Assembly (NCBI GenBank): GCA_900546255.1
Contig: URCB01000092.1
Coordinates: 1-5,849, forward strand
Reading direction: 5' to 3'
Source of the DNA: an uncultured Eubacteriales bacterium
GTDB lineage: Bacteria; Bacillota; Clostridia; Oscillospirales; Oscillospiraceae
DNA length: 5,849 nucleotides
Part shown: piece after piece, positions 1 through 5,430 of the stretch
Position numbering within the stretch: the first letter of the stretch is position 1
Layout of the letters: each line of letters begins with the position of its first letter
Program-made: the position numbers and the translations under genes
Notes under the pieces: generated by a model
Seen by the model: only the letters and a program-made list of their open reading frames with translations
What the model was told of the DNA's origin: nothing
Databases searched by the model: none

Positions 1-568
1 GGTGGGGGCCGGCGTGGGGGCGGTGGCCCTCCTCTGGTCCCGGCTGCCGGACTACGTCCGCCAGCGGTTTTTGGTGGTCTTTGACCATGACCTGGACCCA
101 TTGGGCACGGGGTTTCAGCAGGCGCGGAGCTTGCTGGCCATCGGGTCCGGACAGGTCACGGGGCAGGGGTACCTTCAGGGGACCCAAACCCAGAGCGCCT
201 CTGCCTCGGCCCTACCTGCCCGGCACACGGATTTCATCTTCTCCGTGGCGGGGGAGGAGCTGGGCCTGGTGGGCTGCCTGGCCATTTTGGCCCTGCTGGG
301 CGCCATCCTGCTGCGGTGCGTGTGGCTGGCCCGCCGAAGCCGGGACCCTCTGTTCACCTCGGTGGCCATGGGGGTGGCGGGGATGTTCGGCGCCCAGACC
401 CTTTTGAACGTGGGGATGTGCCTGTATGTGGCCCCGGTGGTGGGGGTGACCCTGCCGTTTTTCAGCTACGGCGGCTCCTCCCTCCTAATGGCCTTTGGGG
501 CGGTGGGAATTCTGCTTTCCATGCGCCAGGGCGAGCTGGGAGGAAACGGCAGCTGGCTGCGGGGATAA
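1..568 (+). CDS. rodA: RodA/FtsW-family SEDS peptidoglycan polymerase, C-terminal part
   Basis: The gene enters from outside the window, so only the last ~188 codons are visible and its true start is not here. SEDS proteins are multi-pass membrane glycosyltransferases that polymerise glycan strands from lipid II, working with a class B penicillin-binding protein. Visible signatures, numbered from the first in-frame codon at position 2: GTGFQQARSLLAIGSG (35-50), then a loop with LPARHTDFIFSVAGEELG (71-88), whose Asp77 matches the essential aspartate of RodA/FtsW. Hydrophobic segments follow at about 89-108 and 119-146, and the family signature GVTLPFFSYGGSS at 148-160. The GxLQGTQTQ...LPxxHTDFIF pattern is closer to RodA than FtsW, but SpoVE or a second RodA copy cannot be excluded from a fragment. 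The C-terminus is short after the last helix. The SLH gene starts 51 bp later with no terminator between, suggesting co-transcription. Confidence 0.93.
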   Translation, partial: VGAGVGAVALLWSRLPDYVRQRFLVVFDHDLDPLGTGFQQARSLLAIGSGQVTGQGYLQGTQTQSASASALPARHTDFIFSVAGEELGLVGCLAILALLGAILLRCVWLARRSRDPLFTSVAMGVAGMFGAQTLLNVGMCLYVAPVVGVTLPFFSYGGSSLLMAFGAVGILLSMRQGELGGNGSWLRG

Positions 569-590
569 CCGGGCCTGAGCGGGGGAGACT

Positions 591-623
591 ATGGCCAAGG
601 TTCCAAGGAGGTTTGTCCCATGA
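591..623 (+). promoter_or_regulatory. Possible 10-codon leader ORF overlapping the next start codon
   Basis: ATG at 591 opens the short frame MAKVPRRFVP and stops at TGA 621-623, overlapping the ATG at 620 of the SLH gene in an ATGA arrangement. A GGGGGAGA run at 581-588 lies just upstream and could serve as its ribosome binding site, although the spacing is tight. The SLH gene's own AAGGAGG (605-611) lies inside this frame, so translating the leader would cover it and could couple re-initiation. Such a short frame can arise by chance; no conservation data are available. Confidence 0.2.
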
Positions 624-1600
624 CAACATCGCGTTTCCTGCGGCGGCTGGGCTTTCTGATGGTCCTGGCCGCCCTTTCTGTCTCTATGGCCCTGCCGGCC
701 CTGGCGCTCTTCGACCGAGAGGAGGCGTCGGGGGAGGGGGCGCCCATTGCCGAAGCCTTTTCCCTCACCACTTACCGGGATGTGGCGGTGAGCGGCACCT
801 TTTCCGGGGTGGATCCCCAGGGGGAGGCGTTGACCTTCCGGGTGACCAAGAACCCCGCCCGGGGGTCGGTCACCTTGGCGGAGGAGGGGTCTGCCCGCTT
901 CACCTACACCCCCTATGAAAACAAGACGGGGAAGGATTCGTTTTCCTATGTGGCAGTGGACCAGGCGGGCAACGTCTCCCAGCCGGCGGAAGTCTCGGTG
1001 AAGATTGAAAAACCCCGCACCGATGTGACCTACGCCGACATGGCGGGGCACCCCGCCCACAAAGCAGCCATCACCCTGGCCGAAGAGGGCATCTTCGTGG
1101 GGGAGCAGATGGGGGAGACCTGGTTCTTCCGCCCTGACACGAAGGTGACCCGGGAGGAGTTCCTGGCCATGGCCATGGACCTGGTGGACCTGGATGCCCT
1201 GCCGGAAGGGGTGACCACCGGGTTTGCCGACGAGGACAGTATCTCCGTCTGGGCCCGGCCCTATGTGGCCTCGGCCTTCCAGGCGGGAATGGTCCAGGGA
1301 ACCGGCACCCAGGCCGGCGGCACCACCTTTGATCCCGGCCGCACCATCACCGGCACCGAGGCGGCGGTCCTCCTGGACCGGCTGCTTCAAGTGTCGGATG
1401 TGGCCGACACCGGAGCCCTGGAGGAGGGGGCTGCCCCCGCCTGGGCCTGGCAGTCGGTGGTGAACCTGGAGGCCGTGGGGGTGCTCACCCCGGAAAATGA
1501 CGGCAGTTTGACCATCACAGGGGAATTAACCCGGGGTCAGGCGGCAGAAATGTTGCAATCTGCCATAGAAATGCTGGACTTTCGGAAAAATTTTTGGTAA
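620..1600 (+). CDS. Secreted Ig/cadherin-like and SLH-domain surface protein
   Basis: This is a 326-residue exported protein likely attached to the cell wall. The N-terminus has a signal peptide: Arg5, Arg8 and Arg9, a hydrophobic core at ~11-25 and a probable cleavage after ALPALA (24-29). Residues ~45-131 form one bacterial Ig or cadherin-like domain, with the typical FTYTPYENKTGKDSFSY and VAVDQAGNVS strands. Residues ~137-186, 200-256 and 274-318 are three S-layer homology repeats; the first carries TREE at 177-180, while the others have TGTE (244-247) and TRGQ (304-307) in place of the usual TRAE-like motif. SLH trios in known proteins bind pyruvylated secondary wall polymers. SLH domains here sit at the C-terminus, leaving the Ig domain near the mature N-terminus. 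The start is fixed by AAGGAGG at 605-611. The ligand or partner of the Ig domain is unknown. Its position behind rodA suggests an envelope role, but this is inference. Confidence 0.88.
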   Translation: MTTSRFLRRLGFLMVLAALSVSMALPALALFDREEASGEGAPIAEAFSLTTYRDVAVSGTFSGVDPQGEALTFRVTKNPARGSVTLAEEGSARFTYTPYENKTGKDSFSYVAVDQAGNVSQPAEVSVKIEKPRTDVTYADMAGHPAHKAAITLAEEGIFVGEQMGETWFFRPDTKVTREEFLAMAMDLVDLDALPEGVTTGFADEDSISVWARPYVASAFQAGMVQGTGTQAGGTTFDPGRTITGTEAAVLLDRLLQVSDVADTGALEEGAAPAWAWQSVVNLEAVGVLTPENDGSLTITGELTRGQAAEMLQSAIEMLDFRKNFW

Positions 1601-1627
1601 ACTAAACCTGTGAAAGTCTTTGCCTAT

Positions 1628-1661
1628 GGACGCGGAGCCCGACACGATGGGTTCCGCGTCC
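1628..1661 (+). other. Strong 13-bp hairpin between the SLH gene and ogt
   Basis: The arms 1628-1640 (GGACGCGGAGCCC) and 1649-1661 (GGGTTCCGCGTCC) pair over 13 bp with a single G-U wobble and an 8-base loop. It begins 27 bases after the SLH stop codon and ends 22 bases before the ogt start. No T-tract follows on either strand, so it is not a standard intrinsic terminator. It could protect the 3' end of the upstream mRNA, weaken read-through, or affect ogt translation. I see no clear promoter in 1601-1683, so ogt may depend on read-through through this structure. Confidence 0.7.
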
Positions 1662-1683
1662 TCCACAAGAAAGAGAGCGCGCC

Positions 1684-2184
1684 ATGGAGCAAGCTGTGAT
1701 TTCCTCGCCGTTAGGCCCCCTGACCCTGTTTGCGGAAGACGGCCACTTAACCGCTCTGGTGTACGGAGACTATGGCGGCTACGACGACCTGCCTCTCTTC
1801 CGAGAGGCGAAACGCCAGCTGGAGGAGTATTTCGCCGGCCAGCGGCACACCTTTTCCTTACCCATGGCCCCGGACGGCACCGAGTTTCAGTGCCGGGTGT
1901 GGCAGGTGCTGCAGGACATCCCCTATGGAACTGCCATCTCCTACCGGGAGTTGGCGGATCGCGTGGGGTCTCCCCGGGCCTTCCAGGCCGTGGGCCAGGC
2001 CAACGGGCGGAACCCGCTTCCCATTCTCATCCCCTGCCACCGGGTGATCGCGTCCAACGGTACCCTGGGCGGGTACTCCGGCGGGGTAGAGCGTAAGCGG
2101 TACCTTCTGCAGCGGGAAGGGGTTTCCGTGCCGGAACCCAAGCTTCGAAAGCCAAGACGGAAAAGGGAGGTGGGCGCCCATTGA
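1684..2184 (+). CDS. ogt: Methylated-DNA--protein-cysteine S-methyltransferase
   Basis: This 166-residue suicide DNA-repair protein transfers the alkyl group from O6-alkylguanine to its own cysteine, in the cytoplasm. A short N-terminal ribonuclease-like domain (~1-62) is followed by the conserved C-terminal domain. The helix-turn-helix region contains SYRELADRVGSPRAFQAVGQ (86-105), the asparagine hinge is Asn110, and the active site PCHRV is at 117-121 with acceptor Cys118 (codon 2035-2037). Downstream are NGTLGGYSGG (125-134) and LLQREG with Glu145, matching the active-site glutamate of human MGMT. Aligned by eye, the position of the human arginine finger (Arg128) is Gln101. The last ~18 residues are a basic tail (KLRKPRRKR) beyond the usual end. 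No AraC/Ada regulatory domain is present, so it is the constitutive Ogt type rather than Ada. The ribosome binding site is weak (AAGAAAGAGAG, 1667-1677). Confidence 0.95.
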   Translation: MEQAVISSPLGPLTLFAEDGHLTALVYGDYGGYDDLPLFREAKRQLEEYFAGQRHTFSLPMAPDGTEFQCRVWQVLQDIPYGTAISYRELADRVGSPRAFQAVGQANGRNPLPILIPCHRVIASNGTLGGYSGGVERKRYLLQREGVSVPEPKLRKPRRKREVGAH

Positions 2185-2246
2185 TTCCCAACCCAACCAC
2201 CAGGTCCTGTGGGCTGTCACAGAAGCCAGGCGTTTTCCATTCATGT

Positions 2247-2284
2247 CCCCCGTCCGGACAGGTCCCCGGACGGGGGTGTATTTT
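2247..2284 (+). terminator. Intrinsic terminator after ogt
   Basis: An 11-bp perfect stem (CCCCCGTCCGG at 2247-2257 with CCGGACGGGGG at 2266-2276) and an 8-base loop are followed by TGTATTTT. It lies 62 bases after the ogt stop. The T-tract is interrupted, so termination may be incomplete, which would fit the second hairpin further on. Confidence 0.75.
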
Positions 2285-2356
2285 GCGGCAAAGGCGGTAG
2301 AAAAGGGGAAAGTTTTCTGCACTTTGAATGGCAGATATTCTATTGTGGCCTGGTTT

Positions 2357-2397
2357 GGCTGGGGTTTTGTCATTTCCTACAAAACCCCAGCCCTTTT
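2357..2397 (+). terminator. Second hairpin terminator upstream of the 2468 gene
   Basis: A perfect 14-bp inverted repeat (GGCTGGGGTTTTGT at 2357-2370 with ACAAAACCCCAGCC at 2379-2392) and an 8-base loop are followed by CTTTT. The T-run is short, so it may be a weak backup terminator. It sits just before the promoter at 2418 and would insulate that promoter from ogt read-through. No T-run follows on the other strand. Confidence 0.55.
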
Positions 2398-2417
2398 GGC
2401 GAAACTGTGAAAAAGAA

Positions 2418-2446
2418 TTGTAAAAATATATTTTACTTGATATGAT
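2418..2446 (+). promoter_or_regulatory. SigA-type promoter with extended -10 for the 2468-3587 operon
   Basis: A -35 element TTGTAA (2418-2423) and a -10 element TATGAT (2441-2446) are separated by exactly 17 bases, and TGA directly before the -10 gives the extended -10 motif. The spacer is A/T-rich, in strong contrast to the surrounding GC-rich DNA. The expected start site near 2453 falls at the beginning of AAAGGAGG (2453-2460), giving a 5' untranslated leader of only about 15 bases. Confidence 0.75.
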
Positions 2447-2467
2447 ATCCACAAAGGAGGCGAGGGT

Positions 2468-2968
2468 ATGGATCGACGGACCAAAGGACTCTTCCTGCTG
2501 GTGGGTGTCGTGGCGCTGGTGGCCATCGGTGTGGCGATTTGGGCACTGCTGTTCCGGACCCCTGCGCCCCCAGCCATTCCCGACATTGCCCCTGCGGTGG
2601 AGGACAATGCCCAGCCCACAGGGGAAGGGGAGGATAAAATGCCCCAGGCCCAGGGCGGCGGAGCGGTCAACCTCACCTATTCCGATCAGGTGACCCTGTC
2701 TTTGGGAGAGGGGACCTTGTCTTTGCAGGTGACCAACCCCGCCCGCTCCAACCAGAGTATGCTGCTGCAGGTGGTGGTGCAGGATGTGGTGGTGGCGCAA
2801 TCTGGCACACTGCCCCCGGGAAACCGGTTGGAGGCGCTGCCGCTGTCGGAGGGGGTCCGCCTCTCTCCCGGTCAGTATGAGGGGCGGTTTACCATCTGGT
2901 TTTACCACCCGGATGGGAGCCGGGCCCAGGTGAGCACGGAGGTTCCCATTGCCCTAACGGTGTTGTAA
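2468..2968 (+). CDS. Membrane-anchored extracytoplasmic protein of unknown function
   Basis: I do not recognise a named family for this 166-residue protein. MDRRTKG is a short basic cytoplasmic end, followed by one hydrophobic segment at ~8-29 with no clear signal-peptidase site, so it is probably a signal anchor. A flexible linker at ~30-66 is rich in Pro, Glu and Gly. The C-terminal ~100 residues look like an all-beta domain: alternating hydrophobic strands, an NP turn at 90-91, LPPGNR (115-120), then a YEGRFTIWFYHPDG strand-turn (137-150) and a final VPIALTVL strand (159-166). Sequences of this style occur beside secreted beta-rich proteins in other Firmicutes, from memory and unverified. 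AAAGGAGG at 2453-2460 fixes the start. It leads a two-gene unit with the secreted protein at 3024, bounded by terminators on both sides, which suggests a joint envelope role. Confidence 0.85.
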   Translation: MDRRTKGLFLLVGVVALVAIGVAIWALLFRTPAPPAIPDIAPAVEDNAQPTGEGEDKMPQAQGGGAVNLTYSDQVTLSLGEGTLSLQVTNPARSNQSMLLQVVVQDVVVAQSGTLPPGNRLEALPLSEGVRLSPGQYEGRFTIWFYHPDGSRAQVSTEVPIALTVL

Positions 2969-2976
2969 CAGGCCGC

Positions 2977-3001
2977 GTTCCCCGCAGCCTTGCCGGGGAA
3001 C
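2977..3001 (+). other. Hairpin between the two genes of the secreted-protein operon
   Basis: GTTCCCCG (2977-2984) and CGGGGAAC (2994-3001) form a perfect 8-bp stem with a 9-base loop. It ends 7 bases before the AAGGAGG (3009-3015) of the second gene. No T-tract follows, so termination is unlikely. It may mark mRNA processing or set the relative output of the two genes. Confidence 0.5.
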
Positions 3002-3023
3002 CCATAACAAGGAGGATGAGACG

Positions 3024-3587
3024 ATGAAAAAATTCCTCGCACTTCCCCTGGCTGCCCTGCTGCTTCTGGCGCTGTCCCTCCCTGGGATGGCGGCGGGAGA
3101 GCAAAAGAACCTTACCGCACCAGACCAACAAACCCAGATCCAAGTCACCGGAAAATACGAAGAGAAGACGGCAGAGCCCGTCTATAGCGTGGACATTGCG
3201 TGGGGGAGCATGGCCTTTACCTATGCCCCCTCCAACCCGGGGATTTGGGATCCTGACACCTTACAGTATGAAGGAAAATCTAGCACCGGCGCGTGGATCC
3301 CTGCATACGCGGCGGGGGAGGGCGGAAATGACCTGGCGGCCAATGCCATCCGCTTCACCAACCGTTCCAACATCAAAGTTGCCTTTACCGTCAATTTTAA
3401 AGCCAGTGAGGACTACAGTGGCCTCAAAATGAAATTCCTGGAGCACGGCACCGCCCCCACGCTGCACTCGGCGGAGTCAGGGACGGCTCCCTCCTACACC
3501 CTGCTGGTGACCATGGAGGGTACCCTGGACCGTTCGGTGACCGAGGCGGTCCCCTTGGGGAACATTGTGGTAGGCGTGTCTCCCTGA
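3024..3587 (+). CDS. Secreted beta-rich protein of unknown function
   Basis: This 187-residue protein has a textbook signal peptide: MKK, a Leu/Ala core at ~4-19 and likely cleavage in the GMAAG stretch (21-25). The mature part begins with a polar segment (~26-50) and then a probable beta-sandwich. Visible hallmarks are YSVDIAWGSMAFTY (54-67), a WDPDTLQYEG stretch (75-84), IRFTNRSNIKVAFTVNF (109-125) and the closing strand GNIVVGVS (179-186). There is no cysteine, LPXTG motif, SLH repeat or choline-binding repeat, so it is either released or held by a partner. The pattern resembles uncharacterised secreted proteins of Clostridia and loosely WxL-type surface proteins, but I cannot assign a family. 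AAGGAGG at 3009-3015 fixes the start. Its operon partner at 2468, whose extracytoplasmic domain is also beta-rich, is the best candidate binding partner. TasA- or pilus-like roles are not supported. Confidence 0.85.
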   Translation: MKKFLALPLAALLLLALSLPGMAAGEQKNLTAPDQQTQIQVTGKYEEKTAEPVYSVDIAWGSMAFTYAPSNPGIWDPDTLQYEGKSSTGAWIPAYAAGEGGNDLAANAIRFTNRSNIKVAFTVNFKASEDYSGLKMKFLEHGTAPTLHSAESGTAPSYTLLVTMEGTLDRSVTEAVPLGNIVVGVSP

Positions 3588-3667
3588 GGACAGGCGTGAG
3601 CAACCACCCTCCGTTTGCGTACCGTAAGAGAAATATAAGGAAACGGCCATACACACCGGAACCTCTG

Positions 3668-3709
3668 GCATCCCCGGGCTTTCCTATGGAAAGTCCGGGG
3701 ATGCTTTTT
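3668..3709 (+). terminator. Strong intrinsic terminator after the secreted-protein operon
   Basis: A 17-bp stem with one G-U pair (3668-3684 with 3688-3704; the left arm starts GCATCCCCGGGC) has a 3-base loop TAT and is followed directly by TTTTT. It begins 80 bases after the stop of the 3024 gene. The region 3588-3667 between them shows no gene and no convincing signal. Confidence 0.93.
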
Positions 3710-3784
3710 GGGTTTCCCCTCTGTTTCGTGTGCCGGGGAGAGGTATTTTTGCAGTCCCTTTTGAAACATCTTGCACAGACAAGA

Positions 3785-3813
3785 TGTAGAAAATACAAAA
3801 AAACTGCTACAAT
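3785..3813 (+). promoter_or_regulatory. Candidate extended -10 promoter for the symporter gene
   Basis: TACAAT at 3808-3813 is preceded by TGC, giving an extended -10 element. The -35 position at 17-base spacing holds TGTAGA (3785-3790), only a 3/6 match. An 8-bp inverted repeat ACATCTTG/CAAGATGT (3766-3773 with 3780-3787) overlaps the -35 side and could be a regulator site. The leader to the ATG at 3945 would be about 125 bases. Confidence 0.4.
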
Positions 3814-3815
3814 TT

Positions 3816-3850
3816 TTGGATTGTGGAGGGAAATGCAGATATAGTATACT
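3816..3850 (+). promoter_or_regulatory. Alternative promoter(s) overlapping the 24-bp dyad
   Basis: Two overlapping 18-base-spaced pairs are visible: TTGGAT (3816-3821) with TATAGT (3840-3845), and TTGTGG (3821-3826) with TATACT (3845-3850). Both -10 candidates fall inside the dyad at 3835-3858. Which promoter drives the symporter gene cannot be decided from sequence alone. Confidence 0.35.
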
Positions 3851-3858
3851 ACTTCTGC
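3835..3858. promoter_or_regulatory. 24-bp dyad, candidate operator for the symporter gene
   Basis: The core TAGTATACTA (3842-3851) is a perfect 10-bp palindrome, and it is flanked by GCAGA (3835-3839) and TCTGC (3854-3858), also inversely repeated. Of 12 symmetric base pairs 10 match, centred between 3846 and 3847. The core fits the T-N-GT-A-T-AC-N-A pattern described for FadR-type GntR operators. It overlaps a candidate -10 region, the usual place for a repressor site. No regulator gene lies in the window. Confidence 0.5.
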
Positions 3859-3905
3859 CCAAAAAGACACCCCTAGGATTGGGAAAAATTTACAAATAAA
3901 AAGAA

Positions 3906-3928
3906 GCGCTTGACGGCCTGTCAAACGC
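3906..3928 (+). promoter_or_regulatory. Leader hairpin upstream of the symporter ribosome binding site
   Basis: GCG-c-TTGAC (3906-3914) and GTCAA-a-CGC (3920-3928) pair over 8 of 9 positions with a 5-base loop. It ends 5 bases before the GGGAG ribosome binding site (3934-3938). It could tune translation initiation or, at the DNA level, be a second operator half-site pair. No larger riboswitch-like fold is recognisable in the leader. Confidence 0.4.
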
Positions 3929-3944
3929 GAAAAGGGAGAAGCGT

Positions 3945-5348
3945 ATGGAATTGATTGCACAAATCAACGGTGCGGTGAACGGCTTTGTGTGGGGCGCCCC
4001 CATGCTGGTGCTGCTCATCGGCGTCGGGATTCTCATGACTGTGCGGAACAGGGGACTGCAGTTCCGGAAGTTCGGCTATGCCATGAAGAATACCATCGGC
4101 AAAATCTTTCACAAAACCCACGCGGGGGAGGGGGAGATTACCCCCTTCCAGGCCGTTTCCACGGCCCTGGCCGGCACGGTGGGCACGGGAAACATCGCCG
4201 GCATCACAACTGCGGTGACCTTGGGCGGCCCGGGTACGCTGTTTTGGCTGTGGGTCACGGCCCTCATTGGCATGGCCACCAAGTATTCTGAGGTGCTCTT
4301 GGCGGTCAAGTTCCGGGAGCGGAACAAGTACGGGGACTGGGTGGGCGGCCCCATGTACTATATTAAAAACGGTTTGGGAAAGCACTGGAAATGGCTGGGC
4401 GTCCTCTTCTGCGTTTTCGCGGCCTTGGCTGCGCTGGGAACGGGCAACGCCATTCAGGCCGGCAACATTGTAGGGTCCATCCACACGGCAGTTCTGACTT
4501 TCCAGCCGGATTTTGCCGGGGAGCAGACGCTGAACCTGGTGCTGGGCATTGTGCTGGCCGTGCTGGCGGCCATTGTGCTCTTCGGCGGCGTAAAGCGCCT
4601 GGGGGCTGTGACGGAGAAGCTGGTGCCCTTCATGGCGGTGGTCTACATCCTGGCCTGCCTGGCGGTCATCGTGTACAATGCGGATGCCCTGCCCAAGGTG
4701 TTCCATGATATTTTTGTGGGCGCCTTCACCCCCAACGGAGTCACCGGCGGCGCGGTGGGCTCTGTGTTTCTGGTGATCAGCTGGGGTATGAAGCGGGGCA
4801 TTTTCTCCAACGAGGCGGGCCTGGGCACCGCACCCATGGCCCATGCCACCACCTCGGAGCCGGAGCCGGTGAAGCAGGCCCTGTACGGCATCTTCGAGGT
4901 GTTCATGGACACCATCGTGATCTGCAGCCTCACAGGCCTCACCCTCCTCTGCTCCGGCATCAACCTGAACTACGGCACCATGGGGGAGACTGCCCTGGTC
5001 TCGGAAGCCCTGGGAACCCTCTTCACCCAGAGGGGCGGTGCCCTGGTGATTGCAGTGGCCCTGGCCCTTTTCGCCTTCTCTACCATTCTGGGGTGGGCGC
5101 TGTATGGCTCCCGGTGCTGTGAGTTCATCTTTGGTCACAAGGCCATCAAGCCCTATCAGATCCTGTATGTCATCGTCATTGTGGTGGGCGCCACCGTGGA
5201 CCTGGAGTTGGTTTGGGACATCGCTGATACCCTGAACGGCCTCATGGCACTGCCCAACCTCATCGCCCTGGCCCTCCTGTCTGGGGTGGTGGTGAAGTGT
5301 ACCAAGGCGTATTTCGCCAAGGGAACCTCCCTAGAGGAAGCCGAGTGA
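3945..5348 (+). CDS. Sodium:alanine/amino-acid symporter, AGCS family
   Basis: This 467-residue multi-pass inner-membrane transporter takes up a small neutral amino acid, typically alanine or glycine, with sodium (in some members protons). Family hallmarks in order: TALAGTVGTGNIAG in the first conserved helix (73-86); the signature region starting GGPGTLFWLWVTALIGMATK (94-113) and continuing to VGGPMYYI (133-140); LGTGNAIQAGNIVGS (164-178); the long FGGVKRLG loop (213-220); and WGMKRGIFSNEAGLGTAPMA (280-299). Hydrophobic segments fit about 10-11 helices, and the length is normal for the family, so it appears intact. A GGGAG at 3934-3938 supports the start. It is monocistronic, with its own promoter region and a terminator 43 bases after the stop. 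Substrate preference among alanine, glycine and glutamine cannot be read from sequence, so I give no symbol. Confidence 0.95.
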   Translation: MELIAQINGAVNGFVWGAPMLVLLIGVGILMTVRNRGLQFRKFGYAMKNTIGKIFHKTHAGEGEITPFQAVSTALAGTVGTGNIAGITTAVTLGGPGTLFWLWVTALIGMATKYSEVLLAVKFRERNKYGDWVGGPMYYIKNGLGKHWKWLGVLFCVFAALAALGTGNAIQAGNIVGSIHTAVLTFQPDFAGEQTLNLVLGIVLAVLAAIVLFGGVKRLGAVTEKLVPFMAVVYILACLAVIVYNADALPKVFHDIFVGAFTPNGVTGGAVGSVFLVISWGMKRGIFSNEAGLGTAPMAHATTSEPEPVKQALYGIFEVFMDTIVICSLTGLTLLCSGINLNYGTMGETALVSEALGTLFTQRGGALVIAVALALFAFSTILGWALYGSRCCEFIFGHKAIKPYQILYVIVIVVGATVDLELVWDIADTLNGLMALPNLIALALLSGVVVKCTKAYFAKGTSLEEAE

Positions 5349-5391
5349 CGGCACAGGATGCGGAAGAGAACGTATCGCGGATCACAGACGA

Positions 5392-5430
5392 AAAAAGGGA
5401 GACACGACTGTGGGTCGTGTCTCCCTTTTT
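5392..5430 (+). terminator. Intrinsic terminator of the symporter gene
   Basis: The arms 5392-5408 and 5414-5430 form a perfect 17-bp stem, starting AAAAAGGGAGACACGAC, with loop TGTGG. The right arm ends in TTTTT and the left arm begins with A residues, so it could work in both directions. Confidence 0.93.

Noticed and set aside
485..1390. Long open frame of 301 codons on the - strand opposite the SLH gene
   Set aside because: It is antisense to a gene with signal peptide, domain repeats and a good ribosome binding site. Its own composition (Gly, His, Arg and Pro rich) is typical of a GC-rich shadow frame.
2207..2222. CTGTG/CACAG inverted repeat just after ogt
   Set aside because: A 5-bp stem with a 6-base loop is expected by chance and has no T-tract.
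2027..2908. 293-codon open frame on the - strand
   Set aside because: It crosses ogt, two terminator hairpins, the promoter and most of the 2468 gene, with no ribosome binding site or domain.
3611..3646. CCGTTT/AAACGG pair after the 3024 gene
   Set aside because: A 6-bp stem with a 24-base loop is too weak to call a structure.
3857..3944. Riboswitch or T-box in the symporter leader
   Set aside because: The leader is short, with a single small hairpin, no T-box sequence, and no glycine-riboswitch or other known conserved core that I can recognise.
3921..5138. 405-codon open frame on the - strand opposite the symporter
   Set aside because: Its His, Gln, Gly and Arg-rich low-complexity translation has no recognisable domain; it is the complement of an unmistakable AGCS gene.
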